Below, one piece after another: positions 1 to 8,945 of a stretch of DNA of 64,000 bases. Source of the stretch: Serinicoccus chungangensis (GTDB taxonomy: Bacteria; Actinomycetota; Actinomycetes; Actinomycetales; Dermatophilaceae); contig NZ_CP040887.1 in NCBI RefSeq assembly GCF_006337125.1, forward strand, positions 2,604,001-2,668,000, in the 5' to 3' direction. The notes below the pieces were generated by a model, which saw only the letters and a program-made list of their open reading frames with translations, ran no database searches and was not told the origin of the DNA. A program made the position numbers and the translations under genes. How positions within the stretch are numbered: the first letter of the stretch is position 1; every line of letters starts with the position of its first letter.

Positions 1-183
1 CTGCTCGATGAGCTCGCGCACGGACGTCTCGGCGTTCTCCCGCAGCAGGTCGAACGCGCCGTAGCGCGAGCGGTCCTCCGGGATCGTCGCCGACGCGAGC
101 CAGCCCCCGTTGACGTGGCCGAACAGATCGTCCTGGGGGCGGACGTCGGCGTTCATCCCTGCGCGGTCGATGCCTGACTTCAT
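1..183 (-). CDS. M13-family zinc metallopeptidase (PepO/neprilysin type), N-terminal fragment
   Basis: Only the first 61 codons lie in the window; the gene runs off the left edge. The visible start contains SGID, then VRPQDDLFGHVNGGWL and IPEDRSRYGAFDLL, the hallmark opening of bacterial M13 peptidases. The zinc site (HExxH) would lie outside the window. I chose the ATG at 181-183 because its product begins MKSGIDRAG, as relatives do; the ATG at 154-156 is the alternative. Family members are usually about 650 residues and hydrolyse peptides. The family call is firm from this block, but substrate and completeness cannot be judged. Confidence 0.85.
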   Translation of the reverse strand, partial: MKSGIDRAGMNADVRPQDDLFGHVNGGWLASATIPEDRSRYGAFDLLRENAETSVRELIEQ

Positions 184-282
184 GGGGTCACGGTATGCGG
201 TACGTCCGCCGATGGCGCACCCACCAGGGTTACCGCCGCGTCACCAGCGCGTCGCACCAGGTCGGGTGGGCGGGGTGGCCGG

Positions 283-354
283 CGACACGCCCGTCCCCGG
301 CGGCTCAGGTGTTCACGTGCGCGGCTGAGCCGGTCGCGCCCGGGCGCGCCGCGG
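283..354. repeat. R1 intergenic repeat, copy a (CACGTG-centred inverted repeat)
   Basis: This 72-bp unit is repeated at 684-755 with about one mismatch. Its core is an inverted repeat, CGGCTCAG ... CTGAGCCG, around CACGTG at 314-319. Related copies lie at 4880-4990. The 3' end of the small membrane-protein frame (313-615) reads into this copy. Function is unknown. Confidence 0.8.
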
Positions 355-615
355 GACCCACGGCCGCCACACCGCGAGCGCCATGACCGTCCAGAGGCAG
401 GCCATGACGAGGTAGACACCGAGCAGGTCATCCCCCCACGCCCGTCCACGTGACCAGCCGAGGAGGACGGTGACCCAGGCGAGCACGGCGACGACCGGCG
501 TGAGCCGACGCATGAGGCGCGGCACGACGTACGTCTCCCTCCCGGCCGCCTCCCGGCGCAGGTCCCCGGCCGATCCTGGGCGCCACCGCCCGTCCTCGCC
601 CACCGGCATACCCAC
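313..615 (-). CDS. small membrane protein, unknown function
   Basis: A reading frame of up to 100 residues encodes two hydrophobic segments: one beginning [17 protein letters not shown] and a second around [20 protein letters not shown]. The tail is basic. The true start may be the internal ATG at 511-513 (product MRRLTPVV, about 66 residues), because the upstream part is not hydrophobic and no ribosome site stands out. The last codons lie inside the R1 repeat, so the C-terminus is repeat-derived. The gene sits between two nearly identical 72-bp direct repeats. I do not recognise a family. That it is a real gene rests only on the coherent two-helix pattern. Confidence 0.45.
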   Translation of the reverse strand: MGMPVGEDGRWRPGSAGDLRREAAGRETYVVPRLMRRLTPVVAVLAWVTVLLGWSRGRAWGDDLLGVYLVMACLWTVMALAVWRPWVPRRARARPAQPRT

Positions 616-683
616 CAGTATGCCGCTCGGGTCATCTCCCCGCCTCTGCGTCGGCCCCGGCGCTCACGGGCGCGCTGCAGCCG

Positions 684-755
684 ACGACACGCCCGTCCCC
701 GGCGGCTCAGGTGTTCACGTGCGCGGCTGAGCCGGTCCCGCCCGGGCGCGCCGCG
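684..755. repeat. R1 intergenic repeat, copy b
   Basis: Near-identical direct repeat of 283-354, with CACGTG at 716-721 between CGGCTCAG and CTGAGCCG arms. The two copies lie 401 bp apart in the same orientation and bracket the small membrane-protein frame. A GGTATGCC motif follows at 768-775. Confidence 0.8.
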
Positions 756-776
756 GCACACCTCGCAGGTATGCCC

Positions 777-1241
777 TCAGAGCAGGTCGCCGAGCGCGTC
801 CGGCACGAGGCGGGGCAGGTCGGTGCCGGTGGCCGGCCGCCACACCCCGAGGTCGGTGGGTGCGTCGAGCACCGGGTGCGGCCCGGGCCCGTGCATCGCG
901 TCGTCGAGGAAGCGGGCCTCGTGCAGGACGACCCACTCGTGGCCCGGCCGGCCGTTGAAGACGAAGATGTTCTCCAGCACGGCGACCCGGTCGCCCACCT
1001 CGATCTCGGTGTCGAACTCCTCGCGGAACTCGCGGCGCAGCGCCTGCTGGGCGGTCTCGCCGAACTCGATGCCGCCCCCGGCCGGCCGGTGCAGGCTCTC
1101 ACCGCGCGCCGGGTCGAGGTACTCGGTGACGAAGACGGCCCCCGAGGAGGGGTGCCGGATGAGCGCGAGGGCGAGCACCCGGATGTGCGCCGGCGGGAGG
1201 TACTCGCTCGCGCTGGCCCCGCCCTCGGTCACGATGTCCAC
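777..1241 (-). CDS. NUDIX hydrolase
   Basis: A 154-residue protein with a complete NUDIX box, [18 protein letters not shown] followed by REEF, giving the metal-binding REFxEE pattern about one third along. It should hydrolyse a nucleoside diphosphate linked to another group; the substrate cannot be read from sequence, though the layout resembles ADP-ribose/ADP-sugar type enzymes. The start is GTG at 1239-1241. A TAGAGT box on the minus strand (1248-1253) ends 6 nt before it, so the mRNA is probably leaderless. It is transcribed divergently from the ABC exporter genes. Confidence 0.9.
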   Translation of the reverse strand: MDIVTEGGASASEYLPPAHIRVLALALIRHPSSGAVFVTEYLDPARGESLHRPAGGGIEFGETAQQALRREFREEFDTEIEVGDRVAVLENIFVFNGRPGHEWVVLHEARFLDDAMHGPGPHPVLDAPTDLGVWRPATGTDLPRLVPDALGDLL

Positions 1242-1334
1242 CGGCCCACTCTAGGGCCGGCGGCCCCGCCGGCGCCGGGGACGGACCGTCCTGGACCTCC
1301 CGCGGGGCCCGGTTGCAGGAGTAGCGTCCGGAGC

Positions 1335-2225
1335 ATGAACGCCATCGAGCTCCAGGAGGTGACCAAGCGGTTCGGTCGCACCACCGCCCTCGACGGGCTG
1401 TCGATGCAGGTGGCGATGGGTGAGGTGCACGGCTTCCTCGGGCCGAACGGCTCCGGCAAGTCGACGACCATCCGGGTGCTCCTCGGGCTGCTGCGGGCCG
1501 ACTCCGGCACCGCCCGGCTCCTGGGCGGCGACCCCTGGGCGGACGCCCCCGCGCTGCACCGCCGGCTCGCCTACGTCCCCGGCGACGTGGCCCTGTGGCC
1601 CAACCTCACCGGCGGGGAGGTCATCGACCTGCTGGGACGGCTGCGCGGCGGCACCGACCCGGCGCGGAGGGCGGCCCTGCTCGAGCGCTTCGACCTCGAC
1701 CCGACGAAGAAGGGCTCCACCTACTCCAAGGGCAACCGCCAGAAGGTCGCGCTCGTCGCGGCCCTGGCCTCGGACGTCGAGCTGCTGCTCCTGGACGAGC
1801 CGACCAGCGGGCTCGACCCGCTCATGGAGGCGCAGTTCCGCGCGGTGATCGCCGACGAGCGCGGGCGCGGCCGCACCGTGCTGCTCTCCAGCCACATCCT
1901 CTCCGAGGTGGAGCACCTCTGCGACCGGGTCTCGATCATCCGCTCCGGGACGGTCGTCGAGTCCGGCACCCTCGCCGAGCTGCGCCACCTCACCCGCACG
2001 CTGGTGGTCGCCGAGCTCGCCGCCCCGGTGCCGGAGGGGCTGGCCACGGCTCCCGGCGTGCACGACGCCGAGCTGGACGGCCACCGCATCACCTGCCAGG
2101 TCGACGACACCGAGCTCGGCCAGGTCATGTCCCGCCTCTCCGCGCTCGGCATCCGGTCCATCACCTCCACCCCGCCGACGCTCGAGGAGCTCTTCCTGCG
2201 CCACTACGACGAGTCCGGGCGATGA
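1335..2225 (+). CDS. ABC exporter ATP-binding protein
   Basis: This 296-residue protein has all the ABC ATPase motifs. The Walker A is GPNGSGKST near residue 38, the signature-like [11 protein letters not shown] comes about residue 135, the Walker B is [13 protein letters not shown], and the switch is SSHIL. The signature is degenerate (SKGNRQ instead of LSGGQ), as is common in drug/antibiotic exporter ATPases of the CcmA group. The ATG was chosen because [14 protein letters not shown] starts the domain cleanly, and TAGCGT at 1322-1327 lies 7 nt before it, suggesting a leaderless transcript. Its stop overlaps the start of the permease gene (ATGA), so the two form an operon. The cargo is unknown. 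Confidence 0.93.
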   Translation: MNAIELQEVTKRFGRTTALDGLSMQVAMGEVHGFLGPNGSGKSTTIRVLLGLLRADSGTARLLGGDPWADAPALHRRLAYVPGDVALWPNLTGGEVIDLLGRLRGGTDPARRAALLERFDLDPTKKGSTYSKGNRQKVALVAALASDVELLLLDEPTSGLDPLMEAQFRAVIADERGRGRTVLLSSHILSEVEHLCDRVSIIRSGTVVESGTLAELRHLTRTLVVAELAAPVPEGLATAPGVHDAELDGHRITCQVDDTELGQVMSRLSALGIRSITSTPPTLEELFLRHYDESGR

Positions 2226-3817
2226 CCGGACTGGGCTCCCTGGTGCGGCTCGCGCTGCGGCGCAACCGCTGGTTCTACCTCGCCTGGGTGCTCGCGCTCA
2301 CCGCGGTCGTGCCGCTCACGGCCGCGGCCTACGAGCAGATCGTCGACCCCGGCAACGCCGACCTCCTCATCGCGACGATGACCAACAACCCGACGATGCG
2401 GGCGATGCTCGGGCCGCCGGTCGACCTCACCAGCGCCGGCGGCTTCACGGTATGGCGGGTGGGCACCTTCGCCGCCGCGATGGCCGGGATCATGGCGGTG
2501 CTCGGGGTGGTCCGCTCCACCCGTGCGGAGGAGGAGGACGGGCGGACCGAGCTGCTGCGCTCGGGCGCGACCGGCCGGCACGCCCCGCTGGCGGCCGGGG
2601 TGCTCGTCGCGCTCCTCGCCTGCGCGGTGCTCGGTCTGGCGGTGGCCGCCTCCATGTCGGCGGTCGGCGAGCCGGTCCCCGGGTCGGTGGCCTTCGGTGC
2701 GGGGCTGACCCTGGTCGGCGCGACCTTCGTCGGCGTCGGGGCGGTCGCCGCGCAGCTCACCGCCTCGGCACGCACCGCCAAGGGGCTGGGCCTGTGGACC
2801 CTCGCCGCGGCCTACACCCTGCGCGCGGTGGCCGACGGGTCCACCGACGAGGGGGTGCGTGAGCTGGCGTGGGGGTCGCCGGTGCAGTGGATGGCGCTGA
2901 CGCGGCCGTATGCCGACGAGCGCTGGTGGGTGCTCGCGCTCCCGGCGGTGACGGCGATGGTGCTCCTGGCGCTGGCCGTGGCCCTGGAGACGCGGCGCGA
3001 CCACGGGGCCGGGCTCTGGGCCGCGCGGCGGGGTCGCCCGGAGGCGGTGGCGTCGCTGGCCACCCCCGGCGCGCTGGTGCGGCGGCTGCAGCGCGGCCAG
3101 GTGGTCGGCTGGACCGTCGGGCTGCTCCTCTTCGCGCTGGCGATGGGGTCCCTGTCGACGGCCTTCGACGACATGCTCGAGCAGGTGCCCCAGCTGCGCC
3201 TGATCTTCCAGCGGATGGGCGGCGGGGCCGAGCAGCTCGTCGACGCGTTCTTCGTGGCCATGCTGTCGATCGTCGCGGTCCTGGCGGCGGTCGTCGCGGT
3301 CCAGCTCTTCTCCCGTCTCTCCGCCGAGGAGGAGCGCGGCCACGCCGAGCTGCTGCTGTCGACCGGGACCACCCGGACACGGCTGCTCGGGGCATACCTG
3401 CTCGTCGCGGGGCTCGCACCGGCGCTGCTCCTGGTCGCGGTCGGCGCGGTCATGGCCCTCAACCAGGCCCGCACCACCGGCGACTGGGGCGTCGTGGCGC
3501 AGGTGGCCGGCGCCGGGGCGGCCCTCGCGCCGGGCGGTCTGCTGGTGCTCGGCATCGCCGTGCTGCTGCACGGGTGGGCGCCGAGGCTGGCGTGGCTCAG
3601 CTGGGTGGTCATCGCGTGGAGCCTCGCCATGGTCTGGGTCGGGGCGGCGCTGGACCTGCCGGAGTGGCTGACGGAGCTGACCCCGTGGTCGCCGCTGCCG
3701 CAGCTGCCGGTGGAGGACATGGACTGGCCCGTCGTCCTGGGCATGGCCGGGCTGGCCGCGCTGCTGCTCGCCCTCGGTGCCGTGGGCTACCGCCGCCGCG
3801 ACATCACCGGCACCTGA
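2222..3817 (+). CDS. ABC exporter permease (polyketide-antibiotic transporter type)
   Basis: A 531-residue protein with about twelve hydrophobic segments in two similar halves. Each half has a loop rich in acidic residues followed by TELL or AELLLS ([33 protein letters not shown]). That duplicated pattern is typical of actinobacterial exporters annotated as TnrB3-like antibiotic transporters. It should form the membrane channel for the ATPase encoded just upstream, with which it overlaps by 4 nt. No regulator gene is adjacent. The substrate is not inferable, and efflux of a toxic compound is a guess from family membership. Confidence 0.85.
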   Translation: MTGLGSLVRLALRRNRWFYLAWVLALTAVVPLTAAAYEQIVDPGNADLLIATMTNNPTMRAMLGPPVDLTSAGGFTVWRVGTFAAAMAGIMAVLGVVRSTRAEEEDGRTELLRSGATGRHAPLAAGVLVALLACAVLGLAVAASMSAVGEPVPGSVAFGAGLTLVGATFVGVGAVAAQLTASARTAKGLGLWTLAAAYTLRAVADGSTDEGVRELAWGSPVQWMALTRPYADERWWVLALPAVTAMVLLALAVALETRRDHGAGLWAARRGRPEAVASLATPGALVRRLQRGQVVGWTVGLLLFALAMGSLSTAFDDMLEQVPQLRLIFQRMGGGAEQLVDAFFVAMLSIVAVLAAVVAVQLFSRLSAEEERGHAELLLSTGTTRTRLLGAYLLVAGLAPALLLVAVGAVMALNQARTTGDWGVVAQVAGAGAALAPGGLLVLGIAVLLHGWAPRLAWLSWVVIAWSLAMVWVGAALDLPEWLTELTPWSPLPQLPVEDMDWPVVLGMAGLAALLLALGAVGYRRRDITGT

Positions 3818-3844
3818 GGGTGGCGGCGGGCCGGCCGGGGCCGG

Positions 3845-4783
3845 TCAGCCGCCGGCGAGCGCCTTGACCACCCGGGAGGGCGCGGGGCGGCCGAGCTGCT
3901 CGGCCATCCAGGTGCTCGTCGCGACGAGGGCGTCCAGGTCGGCGCCGTGCTCGATCCCGAGCCCGTCCAGCGCCCACACCAGGTCCTCGGTGGCGAGGTT
4001 GCCGGTGGCCGACCTCGCGTAGGGGCACCCGCCGAGCCCGCCGGTCGAGGCGTCCACGACCTGCACCCCGCGGCGGATCGCGGTCATGGTGTTGGCCAGC
4101 GCCTGGCCGTAGGTGTCGTGGAAGTGCACGGCGACCTGCTCCATACCGATCCCGGCGTCGTCCAGCGCGTCCAGCAGCCGGAGCACGTGGCCGGTCGTCC
4201 CCACCCCGATCGTGTCGCCGAGCGAGAGCTGGTCGCAGCCGAGGTCCATGAGGCGGGAGCAGACGTCGACCACCTGCTCCACGGGCACCGGGCCCTCCCA
4301 CGGGTCGCCGAAGCACATCGACACGTAGGCGCGCACCCAGGCCCCGGCGTCGAGCGAGCGCTTGACCACCGGGGCGAACATCTCGACCGACGCGGCGACC
4401 GAACGGTTGAGGTTCTTCTGCGCGAAGGTCTCGGTGGCGCTGCCGAAGATCGCGACCGACGTGACGCCCTGGTCGAGGGCCCGGTCGAGGCCGCGCTCGT
4501 TGGGCACCAGCACCGGACGCTGCTGCCCGCGTCCGTCGGCGCCGAGCAGGCCGAGGAGCTCCTCGGCGTCACCGAGCTGAGGGACCCACGCCTGCGGGAC
4601 GAAGCTGGTCAGCTCCACCGTGCTCAGCCCGGCGGCCAGCAGGCGACGCACGAACTCCGCCTTGACCTGCGTCGAGACGACCGACTTCTCGTTCTGCAGG
4701 CCGTCGCGCGGCCCGACCTCGTAGATCGTCACCCGGTCCGGCATCCCCGTCGTGGGCTCGGTCATCGGCAGCGTGCGCGTCAT
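3845..4783 (-). CDS. hydroxymethylglutaryl-CoA lyase
   Basis: This 312-residue TIM-barrel enzyme begins with the DRE-TIM motif EVGPRDGLQNE, followed by VELTSFV. It carries the family active-site loop GGLGGCPYA with its cysteine, plus HFHDTYGQ for metal binding. It cleaves HMG-CoA to acetoacetate and acetyl-CoA in leucine catabolism. The length is normal. Two start ATGs are possible (residues 1 and 7). I keep the first because a weak CAGGCT box lies 6 nt upstream, like the leaderless starts elsewhere in the window. No other leucine-degradation genes adjoin it, but an acyl-CoA dehydrogenase and SDR pair at 41-43 kb may belong to related branched-chain catabolism. Confidence 0.93.
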   Translation of the reverse strand: MTRTLPMTEPTTGMPDRVTIYEVGPRDGLQNEKSVVSTQVKAEFVRRLLAAGLSTVELTSFVPQAWVPQLGDAEELLGLLGADGRGQQRPVLVPNERGLDRALDQGVTSVAIFGSATETFAQKNLNRSVAASVEMFAPVVKRSLDAGAWVRAYVSMCFGDPWEGPVPVEQVVDVCSRLMDLGCDQLSLGDTIGVGTTGHVLRLLDALDDAGIGMEQVAVHFHDTYGQALANTMTAIRRGVQVVDASTGGLGGCPYARSATGNLATEDLVWALDGLGIEHGADLDALVATSTWMAEQLGRPAPSRVVKALAGG

Positions 4784-4879
4784 GTCGCCAGCCTGTCAGA
4801 TGCCGTGGGGGCAGGGACGCCCGCGGCGGGGCGGACGGCAGCGGTGCAGGTGACCGGATGGGTCGGGGGTATGGGCGTG

Positions 4880-4990
4880 TCGTCGGCTCAGCCGTTCACG
4901 TGAACGGCTGAGCCGGTCCGGCCGGGCGTGTCGTCGGCCCAGGCGTTCACGTGAGCGACTGAGCCGGTCCGGCCGGGCGTGTCGTCGGCC
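4880..4990. repeat. R1 repeat, tandem copies with a perfect 32-bp palindrome
   Basis: Between the HMG-CoA lyase start and the riboflavin operon lie tandem R1 units with a period of about 51 bp. The first contains a perfect 32-bp palindrome at 4884-4915 centred on CACGTG (4897-4902), with arms CGGCTCAGCCGTT. The second (CACGTG at 4948-4953) is degenerate. A third partial unit ends near 4990. Spacer text GGTCCGGCCGGGCGTGTCG recurs between units. This fills most of the gap between genes and has no coding signal. Confidence 0.8.
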
Positions 4991-5032
4991 CCGGCGGCCG
5001 CGCGAGGCACCGGAGGCCCCGCGTGCCCCGGC

Positions 5033-5494
5033 TCAGCGCAGGGCGAGCGCGGTGGCGACGGCGGCGGAGGCCGCCTCGTGGCCCTTGTCCTCGCGGGAGC
5101 CGCTCAGGCCCGCCCGGTCCAGCGCCTGGGCCTCGTCGTCGCAGGTCAGGACGCCGAAGCCCACCGGCACGCCGGTCTCGACGCTCACCTGGGTGAGCCC
5201 GGAGGTCGCCGCCTGGCAGACGTAGTCGAAGTGCGGCGTGCCGCCACGGACGACGACGCCGAGGGCGACGACCGCGTCATACCCCTCGCGGGCCAGGCGC
5301 GCGGCGGCGACCGGCAGCTCGAAGCTGCCCGGCACCCGCACCTCGCGGACCTCCTGCACGCGGGCCTCGCTCAGGGCCCGCCGGGACCCGTCCAGCAGGC
5401 CGTCCATGACCGTGGTGTGCCACGACGCCGCGACCACGGCGACCCGCAGGCCGCGTCCGTCGACGGTGATGGTGGGTGCTCCGGCGCCGCTCAT
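5033..5494 (-). CDS. ribH: 6,7-dimethyl-8-ribityllumazine synthase
   Basis: A 153-residue lumazine synthase with the family motifs [28 protein letters not shown] and the [16 protein letters not shown] stretch, with the expected substrate-loop histidine. It condenses 5-amino-6-ribitylaminouracil with 3,4-dihydroxy-2-butanone 4-phosphate in the penultimate riboflavin step. It is the last gene of the rib operon. Its ATG overlaps the ribBA stop (ATGA), and GAGGAG stands about 6 nt upstream. An acidic/Ala-rich C-terminal tail is normal for actinobacterial forms. Confidence 0.97.
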   Translation of the reverse strand: MSGAGAPTITVDGRGLRVAVVAASWHTTVMDGLLDGSRRALSEARVQEVREVRVPGSFELPVAAARLAREGYDAVVALGVVVRGGTPHFDYVCQAATSGLTQVSVETGVPVGFGVLTCDDEAQALDRAGLSGSREDKGHEAASAAVATALALR

Positions 5495-6807
5495 GCTGTG
5501 CTCCTCGTCTCGTGGGTGGGGTCCGGGGTGGGGTCCGCCGTCGTCCTGGGCACCGCGGTCCGGGACGCGTCGCCCAGGGACCGGGGTCCAGGACCGGGCG
5601 CGGCGGAGGCCGGGTGCGGGAGGTGCCCGAGCCGTTCGACCTTGGTGCGCAGGTAGGCCGCCGCCTCGGCCGGCGCGGGCCGGCCCGAGGCCACGGTCTC
5701 GGCGACGGTGAGGCCCAGACCGGTGAGCGCCGCCACCTTGTCCGGGTTGTGGGTCAGCAGCCGCAGCGGCCGACCGGCCAGGCCGAGGTCCTCGAGGATC
5801 GCGGCGGCGGCGGTGTGGTCGCGGGCGTCCACCGGCAGCCCCAGCGCCTCCTGCGCGGCGACGGTGTCGAGGCCCCGGTCCTGCTCGGCGTAGGCGCGCA
5901 GCTTGTCGAGGATCCCGACGCCACGACCCTCGTGGCCGCGCAGGTAGACGACGGCACCGCCCTCGCGGGCGACCCGGGCCAGGGCGTCCTGCAGCTGCGG
6001 GCCGCAGTCGCAGCGGCGCGACCCCAGCGCCTCCCCCGTGAGGCACTCGGAGTGGACGCGCACCAGGGGGCTCGGGCCGGGGTCCGGGTGCCCGAGCAGG
6101 GCGAGGTGCTCGACACCGGTCACGAGGTCGCGGTAGCCGTGCACCACCAGCTCGCCGTGCTCGGTGGGCAGGACCGAGCTCGCGACGCGCTCCACCCGGT
6201 CGTGCCGCTGCCGGTAGGCGACGAGCTCGGCGATGGTGACGACGGGCAGGTCGTGCTCGGCGCCCAGGGCGTGCACCTGCGGCCCGCGCAGCATCTCGCC
6301 CTCGTCGTCGACGAGCTCGCCGATGACCCCGACCGGCGCCAGCCCGGCGAGCCGGCAGAGGTCGACGGTCGCCTCGGTGTGCCCGGGCCGCGCCAGCACC
6401 CCACCGGCGCGGGCGCGCAGCGGGATGAGGTGGCCGGGCCGGCGCAGGTCGGCCGGGCCGCTGTCGGGGTCGGCGAGCACCCGGGCGGTGCGGCACCGGT
6501 CGCCGGCGCTGATGCCGGTGGTGACGCCCGCCGCCGCGTCCACCGTCACGGTGTATGCCGTGCGCAGCTCGTCCTCGTTGACCCGCACCATGAGCGGCAG
6601 GTCGAGGCGGTCGGCCACCTCCGCCGGCATGGGGGCGCAGAGGAAGCCCGAGGTGTGGCGGACCGCCCAGCCGGTCCACGCCGGGGTGAGGGTCTGCGCG
6701 GCGAGCACGACGTCGCCCTCGTTCTCCCGGTCCTCGTCGTCGAGCACGAGCACCGGGCGTCCCTCGCGCAGCGCCGCGAGCGCCTGCGGCAGTTCCGCGG
6801 CGCTCAC
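5491..6807 (-). CDS. ribBA: bifunctional 3,4-dihydroxy-2-butanone-4-phosphate synthase / GTP cyclohydrolase II
   Basis: A 438-residue fusion. The N-terminal RibB domain shows [32 protein letters not shown] and [15 protein letters not shown]. The C-terminal RibA domain has the zinc site [15 protein letters not shown], then [19 protein letters not shown] and the conserved LLTHNP. It supplies both precursor branches of riboflavin synthesis. The start is a GTG whose codon overlaps the ribE stop (GTGA), which fixes the start well. About 40 C-terminal residues rich in Pro, Ala and Thr extend beyond the catalytic domain. Confidence 0.96.
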   Translation of the reverse strand: MSAAELPQALAALREGRPVLVLDDEDRENEGDVVLAAQTLTPAWTGWAVRHTSGFLCAPMPAEVADRLDLPLMVRVNEDELRTAYTVTVDAAAGVTTGISAGDRCRTARVLADPDSGPADLRRPGHLIPLRARAGGVLARPGHTEATVDLCRLAGLAPVGVIGELVDDEGEMLRGPQVHALGAEHDLPVVTIAELVAYRQRHDRVERVASSVLPTEHGELVVHGYRDLVTGVEHLALLGHPDPGPSPLVRVHSECLTGEALGSRRCDCGPQLQDALARVAREGGAVVYLRGHEGRGVGILDKLRAYAEQDRGLDTVAAQEALGLPVDARDHTAAAAILEDLGLAGRPLRLLTHNPDKVAALTGLGLTVAETVASGRPAPAEAAAYLRTKVERLGHLPHPASAAPGPGPRSLGDASRTAVPRTTADPTPDPTHETRSTA

Positions 6808-7403
6808 CGGTCCAGCTCCGGGTCGAGCAGCCGCTCGGCATACTTCGCCAGCACGTCGACCTCGACGTTGAGCGCGTCGCCGGGCGCGCGGCGGCCGAGC
6901 GTCGTGAGCGCCAGCGTGGTGGGGATGAGCGAGACCTCGAACCAGTCGGGCCCCACCGCCGACACGGTGAGCGACACCCCGTCGAGGGCGACCGAGCCCT
7001 TGTGGGCGACGTAGCGCGCGAGGTGCGGCGGCAGGGCCAGCCGCACCACCTCCCACCTCTCCCCCGGGGTGCGGGACAGCACGGTCGTGGTGCCGTCGAC
7101 GTGACCCTGCACGATGTGGCCGCCGAACCGCCCGGTGACGGGCAGCGAGCGCTCCAGGTTGACCGGGTCGCCCGGCGCGAGCGCGCCGAGGGTGGTGACG
7201 GCCAGCGTCTCGGCCATGACGTCGGCCTCGAACCCCTCGTCGGTGTGCCGGGTCACCGTCAGGCAGACCCCGTTGACGCTGATCGAGGCACCGTGGGTGG
7301 CGTCGGCGACCACCTGGGGGCCGCGGATCTCGACCACGCTGGCGTCCGGGCCGTCGGTCCGGGTGACGAGCGTGCCGAGCTCCTCGACGATGCCGGTGAA
7401 CAT
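6804..7403 (-). CDS. ribE: riboflavin synthase, alpha subunit
   Basis: This 199-residue protein begins with the diagnostic [10 protein letters not shown]. It contains two similar lumazine-binding barrels, seen as the repeated [11 protein letters not shown] and [11 protein letters not shown] motifs and the linking [12 protein letters not shown]. It dismutates two lumazine molecules to riboflavin. It starts immediately after the ribD stop and overlaps ribBA by 4 nt, so translational coupling is likely. Length and motifs are normal. Confidence 0.97.
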   Translation of the reverse strand: MFTGIVEELGTLVTRTDGPDASVVEIRGPQVVADATHGASISVNGVCLTVTRHTDEGFEADVMAETLAVTTLGALAPGDPVNLERSLPVTGRFGGHIVQGHVDGTTTVLSRTPGERWEVVRLALPPHLARYVAHKGSVALDGVSLTVSAVGPDWFEVSLIPTTLALTTLGRRAPGDALNVEVDVLAKYAERLLDPELDR

Positions 7404-8516
7404 TCAGTCCTCCTGGGCGGGGGTGGTGGGGCGCAGCCGCAGCTGCAGGTCGGGGCCGAGCGTGGTGACCTCGACCAGCTCGAGGCGGGCGGCGTCGGCG
7501 ATGGTGCCGATGCCGAGGTCGGGTATGGCGTGCGGCCCGGCGCCGAGGAGCGCGGGGGCGAGGTGCACGAGCAGCTCGTCGACCAGTCCGGCCCGCCAGA
7601 ACGCGCCGCCCACCGTCGGGCCGCCCTCCACCAGCACGCTGTGGACTCCCCGCCGGCGCAGGTCGGTAAGCACCTCGGCCGGGTCGTGGGTGCGCAGGTG
7701 GACGACGTCGCCGGGGCGGGGGCCGTCGGCGTCGACGGGGCGGCCGGAGTCGGCGGGGCGGCGGCCGGCGGCGTCCGCCACGGCCGCCGCGAGCTGGGAC
7801 CCGGCCGGCAGGTCGCGGGCGCCCACGACGACGCGCAGCGGCTGCTCGGGCCGCAGGGCGCCGTCCTGGTCACGGGCGGTCAGCCCCGGGTCGTCGGCGT
7901 GCGCGGTGCCGGTGCCCACGAGCACGGCCCCGACCCGGGAGCGCAGCGCGTGCGCGGCGGAGCGGGCCTGCGGGGAGGTGATCCACCGGCTGGTGCCGTC
8001 GGCGGCGGCCACCCGCCCGTCCAGCGTGCTGGCGATCTTCCAGGTGACGTGCGGGCGCCCCAGGCGCGCGGCGCGGGCCCAGTCCTCGACCAGGTCCTCG
8101 GCGCCGGGGTGCGGCTCTCGACGCACGTCCACCCCGCCGGCCGCGAGGACCTGCGCGCCGCCGCCCGCGGCGGTGGCGTCCGGCACGGCATACACCACCG
8201 CGGCGACACCGGCCTCGACCAGCGCGGCGGCGCACGGCGGGGTGCGCCCGTGGTGGGTGCAGGGCTCGAGGGTGACGACGGCGGTCGTCCCCCGCGCGGC
8301 GTCTCCGGCCGCGGCCAGGGCGGCGGTCTCGGCGTGCGGGGTACCGGCACCCTGGTGGGCCCCCTCGGCCACGACCGAGCCGTCGGGGGCGAGCAGGACG
8401 CAACCGACGCGGGGGTTGGGGTCGCGCCCGGGCCCGCGGCGGGCGAGGTCGACGGCACGGTCGAGGGCGCGGCGCACGACGGCGTCGGCGATCGTCGACT
8501 GCTGGGTGGCGGTCAC
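7404..8516 (-). CDS. ribD: bifunctional diaminohydroxyphosphoribosylaminopyrimidine deaminase / 5-amino-6-(5-phosphoribosylamino)uracil reductase
   Basis: A 370-residue fusion. The deaminase half has the zinc motif HAE (GTPHAETAAL) and PCTHHGRTPPC. The reductase half begins around VTWKIASTLDGRVAA and ends with VEGGPTVGGAF and the LGPDLQLRLR strand. It performs steps two and three of riboflavin synthesis. It is the first gene of the operon and starts with GTG at 8514-8516, after an AAGGACGTGAG ribosome region that could be masked by the upstream riboswitch platform. Order on the minus strand is ribD-ribE-ribBA-ribH. Confidence 0.96.
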   Translation of the reverse strand: MTATQQSTIADAVVRRALDRAVDLARRGPGRDPNPRVGCVLLAPDGSVVAEGAHQGAGTPHAETAALAAAGDAARGTTAVVTLEPCTHHGRTPPCAAALVEAGVAAVVYAVPDATAAGGGAQVLAAGGVDVRREPHPGAEDLVEDWARAARLGRPHVTWKIASTLDGRVAAADGTSRWITSPQARSAAHALRSRVGAVLVGTGTAHADDPGLTARDQDGALRPEQPLRVVVGARDLPAGSQLAAAVADAAGRRPADSGRPVDADGPRPGDVVHLRTHDPAEVLTDLRRRGVHSVLVEGGPTVGGAFWRAGLVDELLVHLAPALLGAGPHAIPDLGIGTIADAARLELVEVTTLGPDLQLRLRPTTPAQED

Positions 8517-8585
8517 CTCACGTCCTTCCCGGTCGAATGCCCGGGGGCGTGGGGAGGACGAGGTCGGGACGGGGTCGTCGCCGAG

Positions 8586-8604
8586 GTCGGGCCGACGGCC
8601 CGAC
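8586..8604 (-). promoter_or_regulatory. GC hairpin in the rib leader, possible riboswitch expression platform
   Basis: A perfect 8-bp stem, GTCGGGCC ... GGCCCGAC, with a 3-nt loop lies between the FMN aptamer and ribD. No U-tract follows, so translational control, or Rho-linked control, is more likely than an intrinsic terminator. This role is inference. Confidence 0.5.
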
Positions 8605-8637
8605 GAGGTGGCGACGGGAGCTCCCGCCGACCCGCGC

Positions 8638-8755
8638 TGCCTCCCTTCCGGACTTTCACCGTCGGTCCTGGAGTTTCACCAGGTCAACCGGCCGCTGGCT
8701 GCGGTCGGGTCGCGGACTGTCACCGCCGGCTCGGAGTTGCACCGACCCCGGAGCG
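8638..8755 (-). promoter_or_regulatory. FMN riboswitch (RFN element)
   Basis: Read on the minus strand, this region has the conserved RFN blocks in order: GGTCGGTGCAACTCCGAG, CCGGCGGTGACAGTCC, GCAGCCAGCGGCCGG, then GACCTGGTGAAACTCCAGG, ACCGACGGTGAAAGTCC and a closing GGAAGGGAGG. The pairing pattern and the GGTGA-AGTCC cores match the six-helix FMN aptamer. It lies about 120 nt before ribD and should switch the rib operon off when FMN is abundant. Confidence 0.95.
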
Positions 8756-8773
8756 CGTATGTCGTTCGCCACC

Positions 8774-8779
8774 AGTGTA
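8774..8779 (-). promoter_or_regulatory. -10 box of the riboflavin operon promoter
   Basis: TACACT on the minus strand lies about 18 nt before the first aptamer stem, which places the transcript start just 5' of the riboswitch. No clear -35 hexamer was seen. Assignment is by position and sequence only. Confidence 0.5.
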
Positions 8780-8862
8780 GACCCGCGACGGCGGCCGTCC
8801 CGCCCCACCGCCGGGCTGGCCGGTCGGTCCTCCCGGGGCTCGACGGTGTCGTCCCTCTCGCA

Positions 8863-8879
8863 TCCGAGGTGACCTCGGA
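8863..8879. promoter_or_regulatory. 17-bp palindrome, candidate operator
   Basis: TCCGAGGT-G-ACCTCGGA is a perfect inverted repeat in the divergent gap between the riboflavin operon and the XPB-like helicase gene, 67 nt before the helicase start. It does not match the actinobacterial SOS box (TCGAAC-N4-GTTCGA). The cognate factor is unknown. Confidence 0.45.
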
Positions 8880-8945
8880 CGACTCAATCCACGTGCTCCG
8901 GCGACGCGCGGAATGCGGGAGGGGCGGCATACCGTTGAGCCCACG

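Noticed and set aside
8863..8879. The palindrome as a LexA (SOS) box
   Set aside because: It does not contain the TCGAAC/GTTCGA half-sites of the actinobacterial SOS box.
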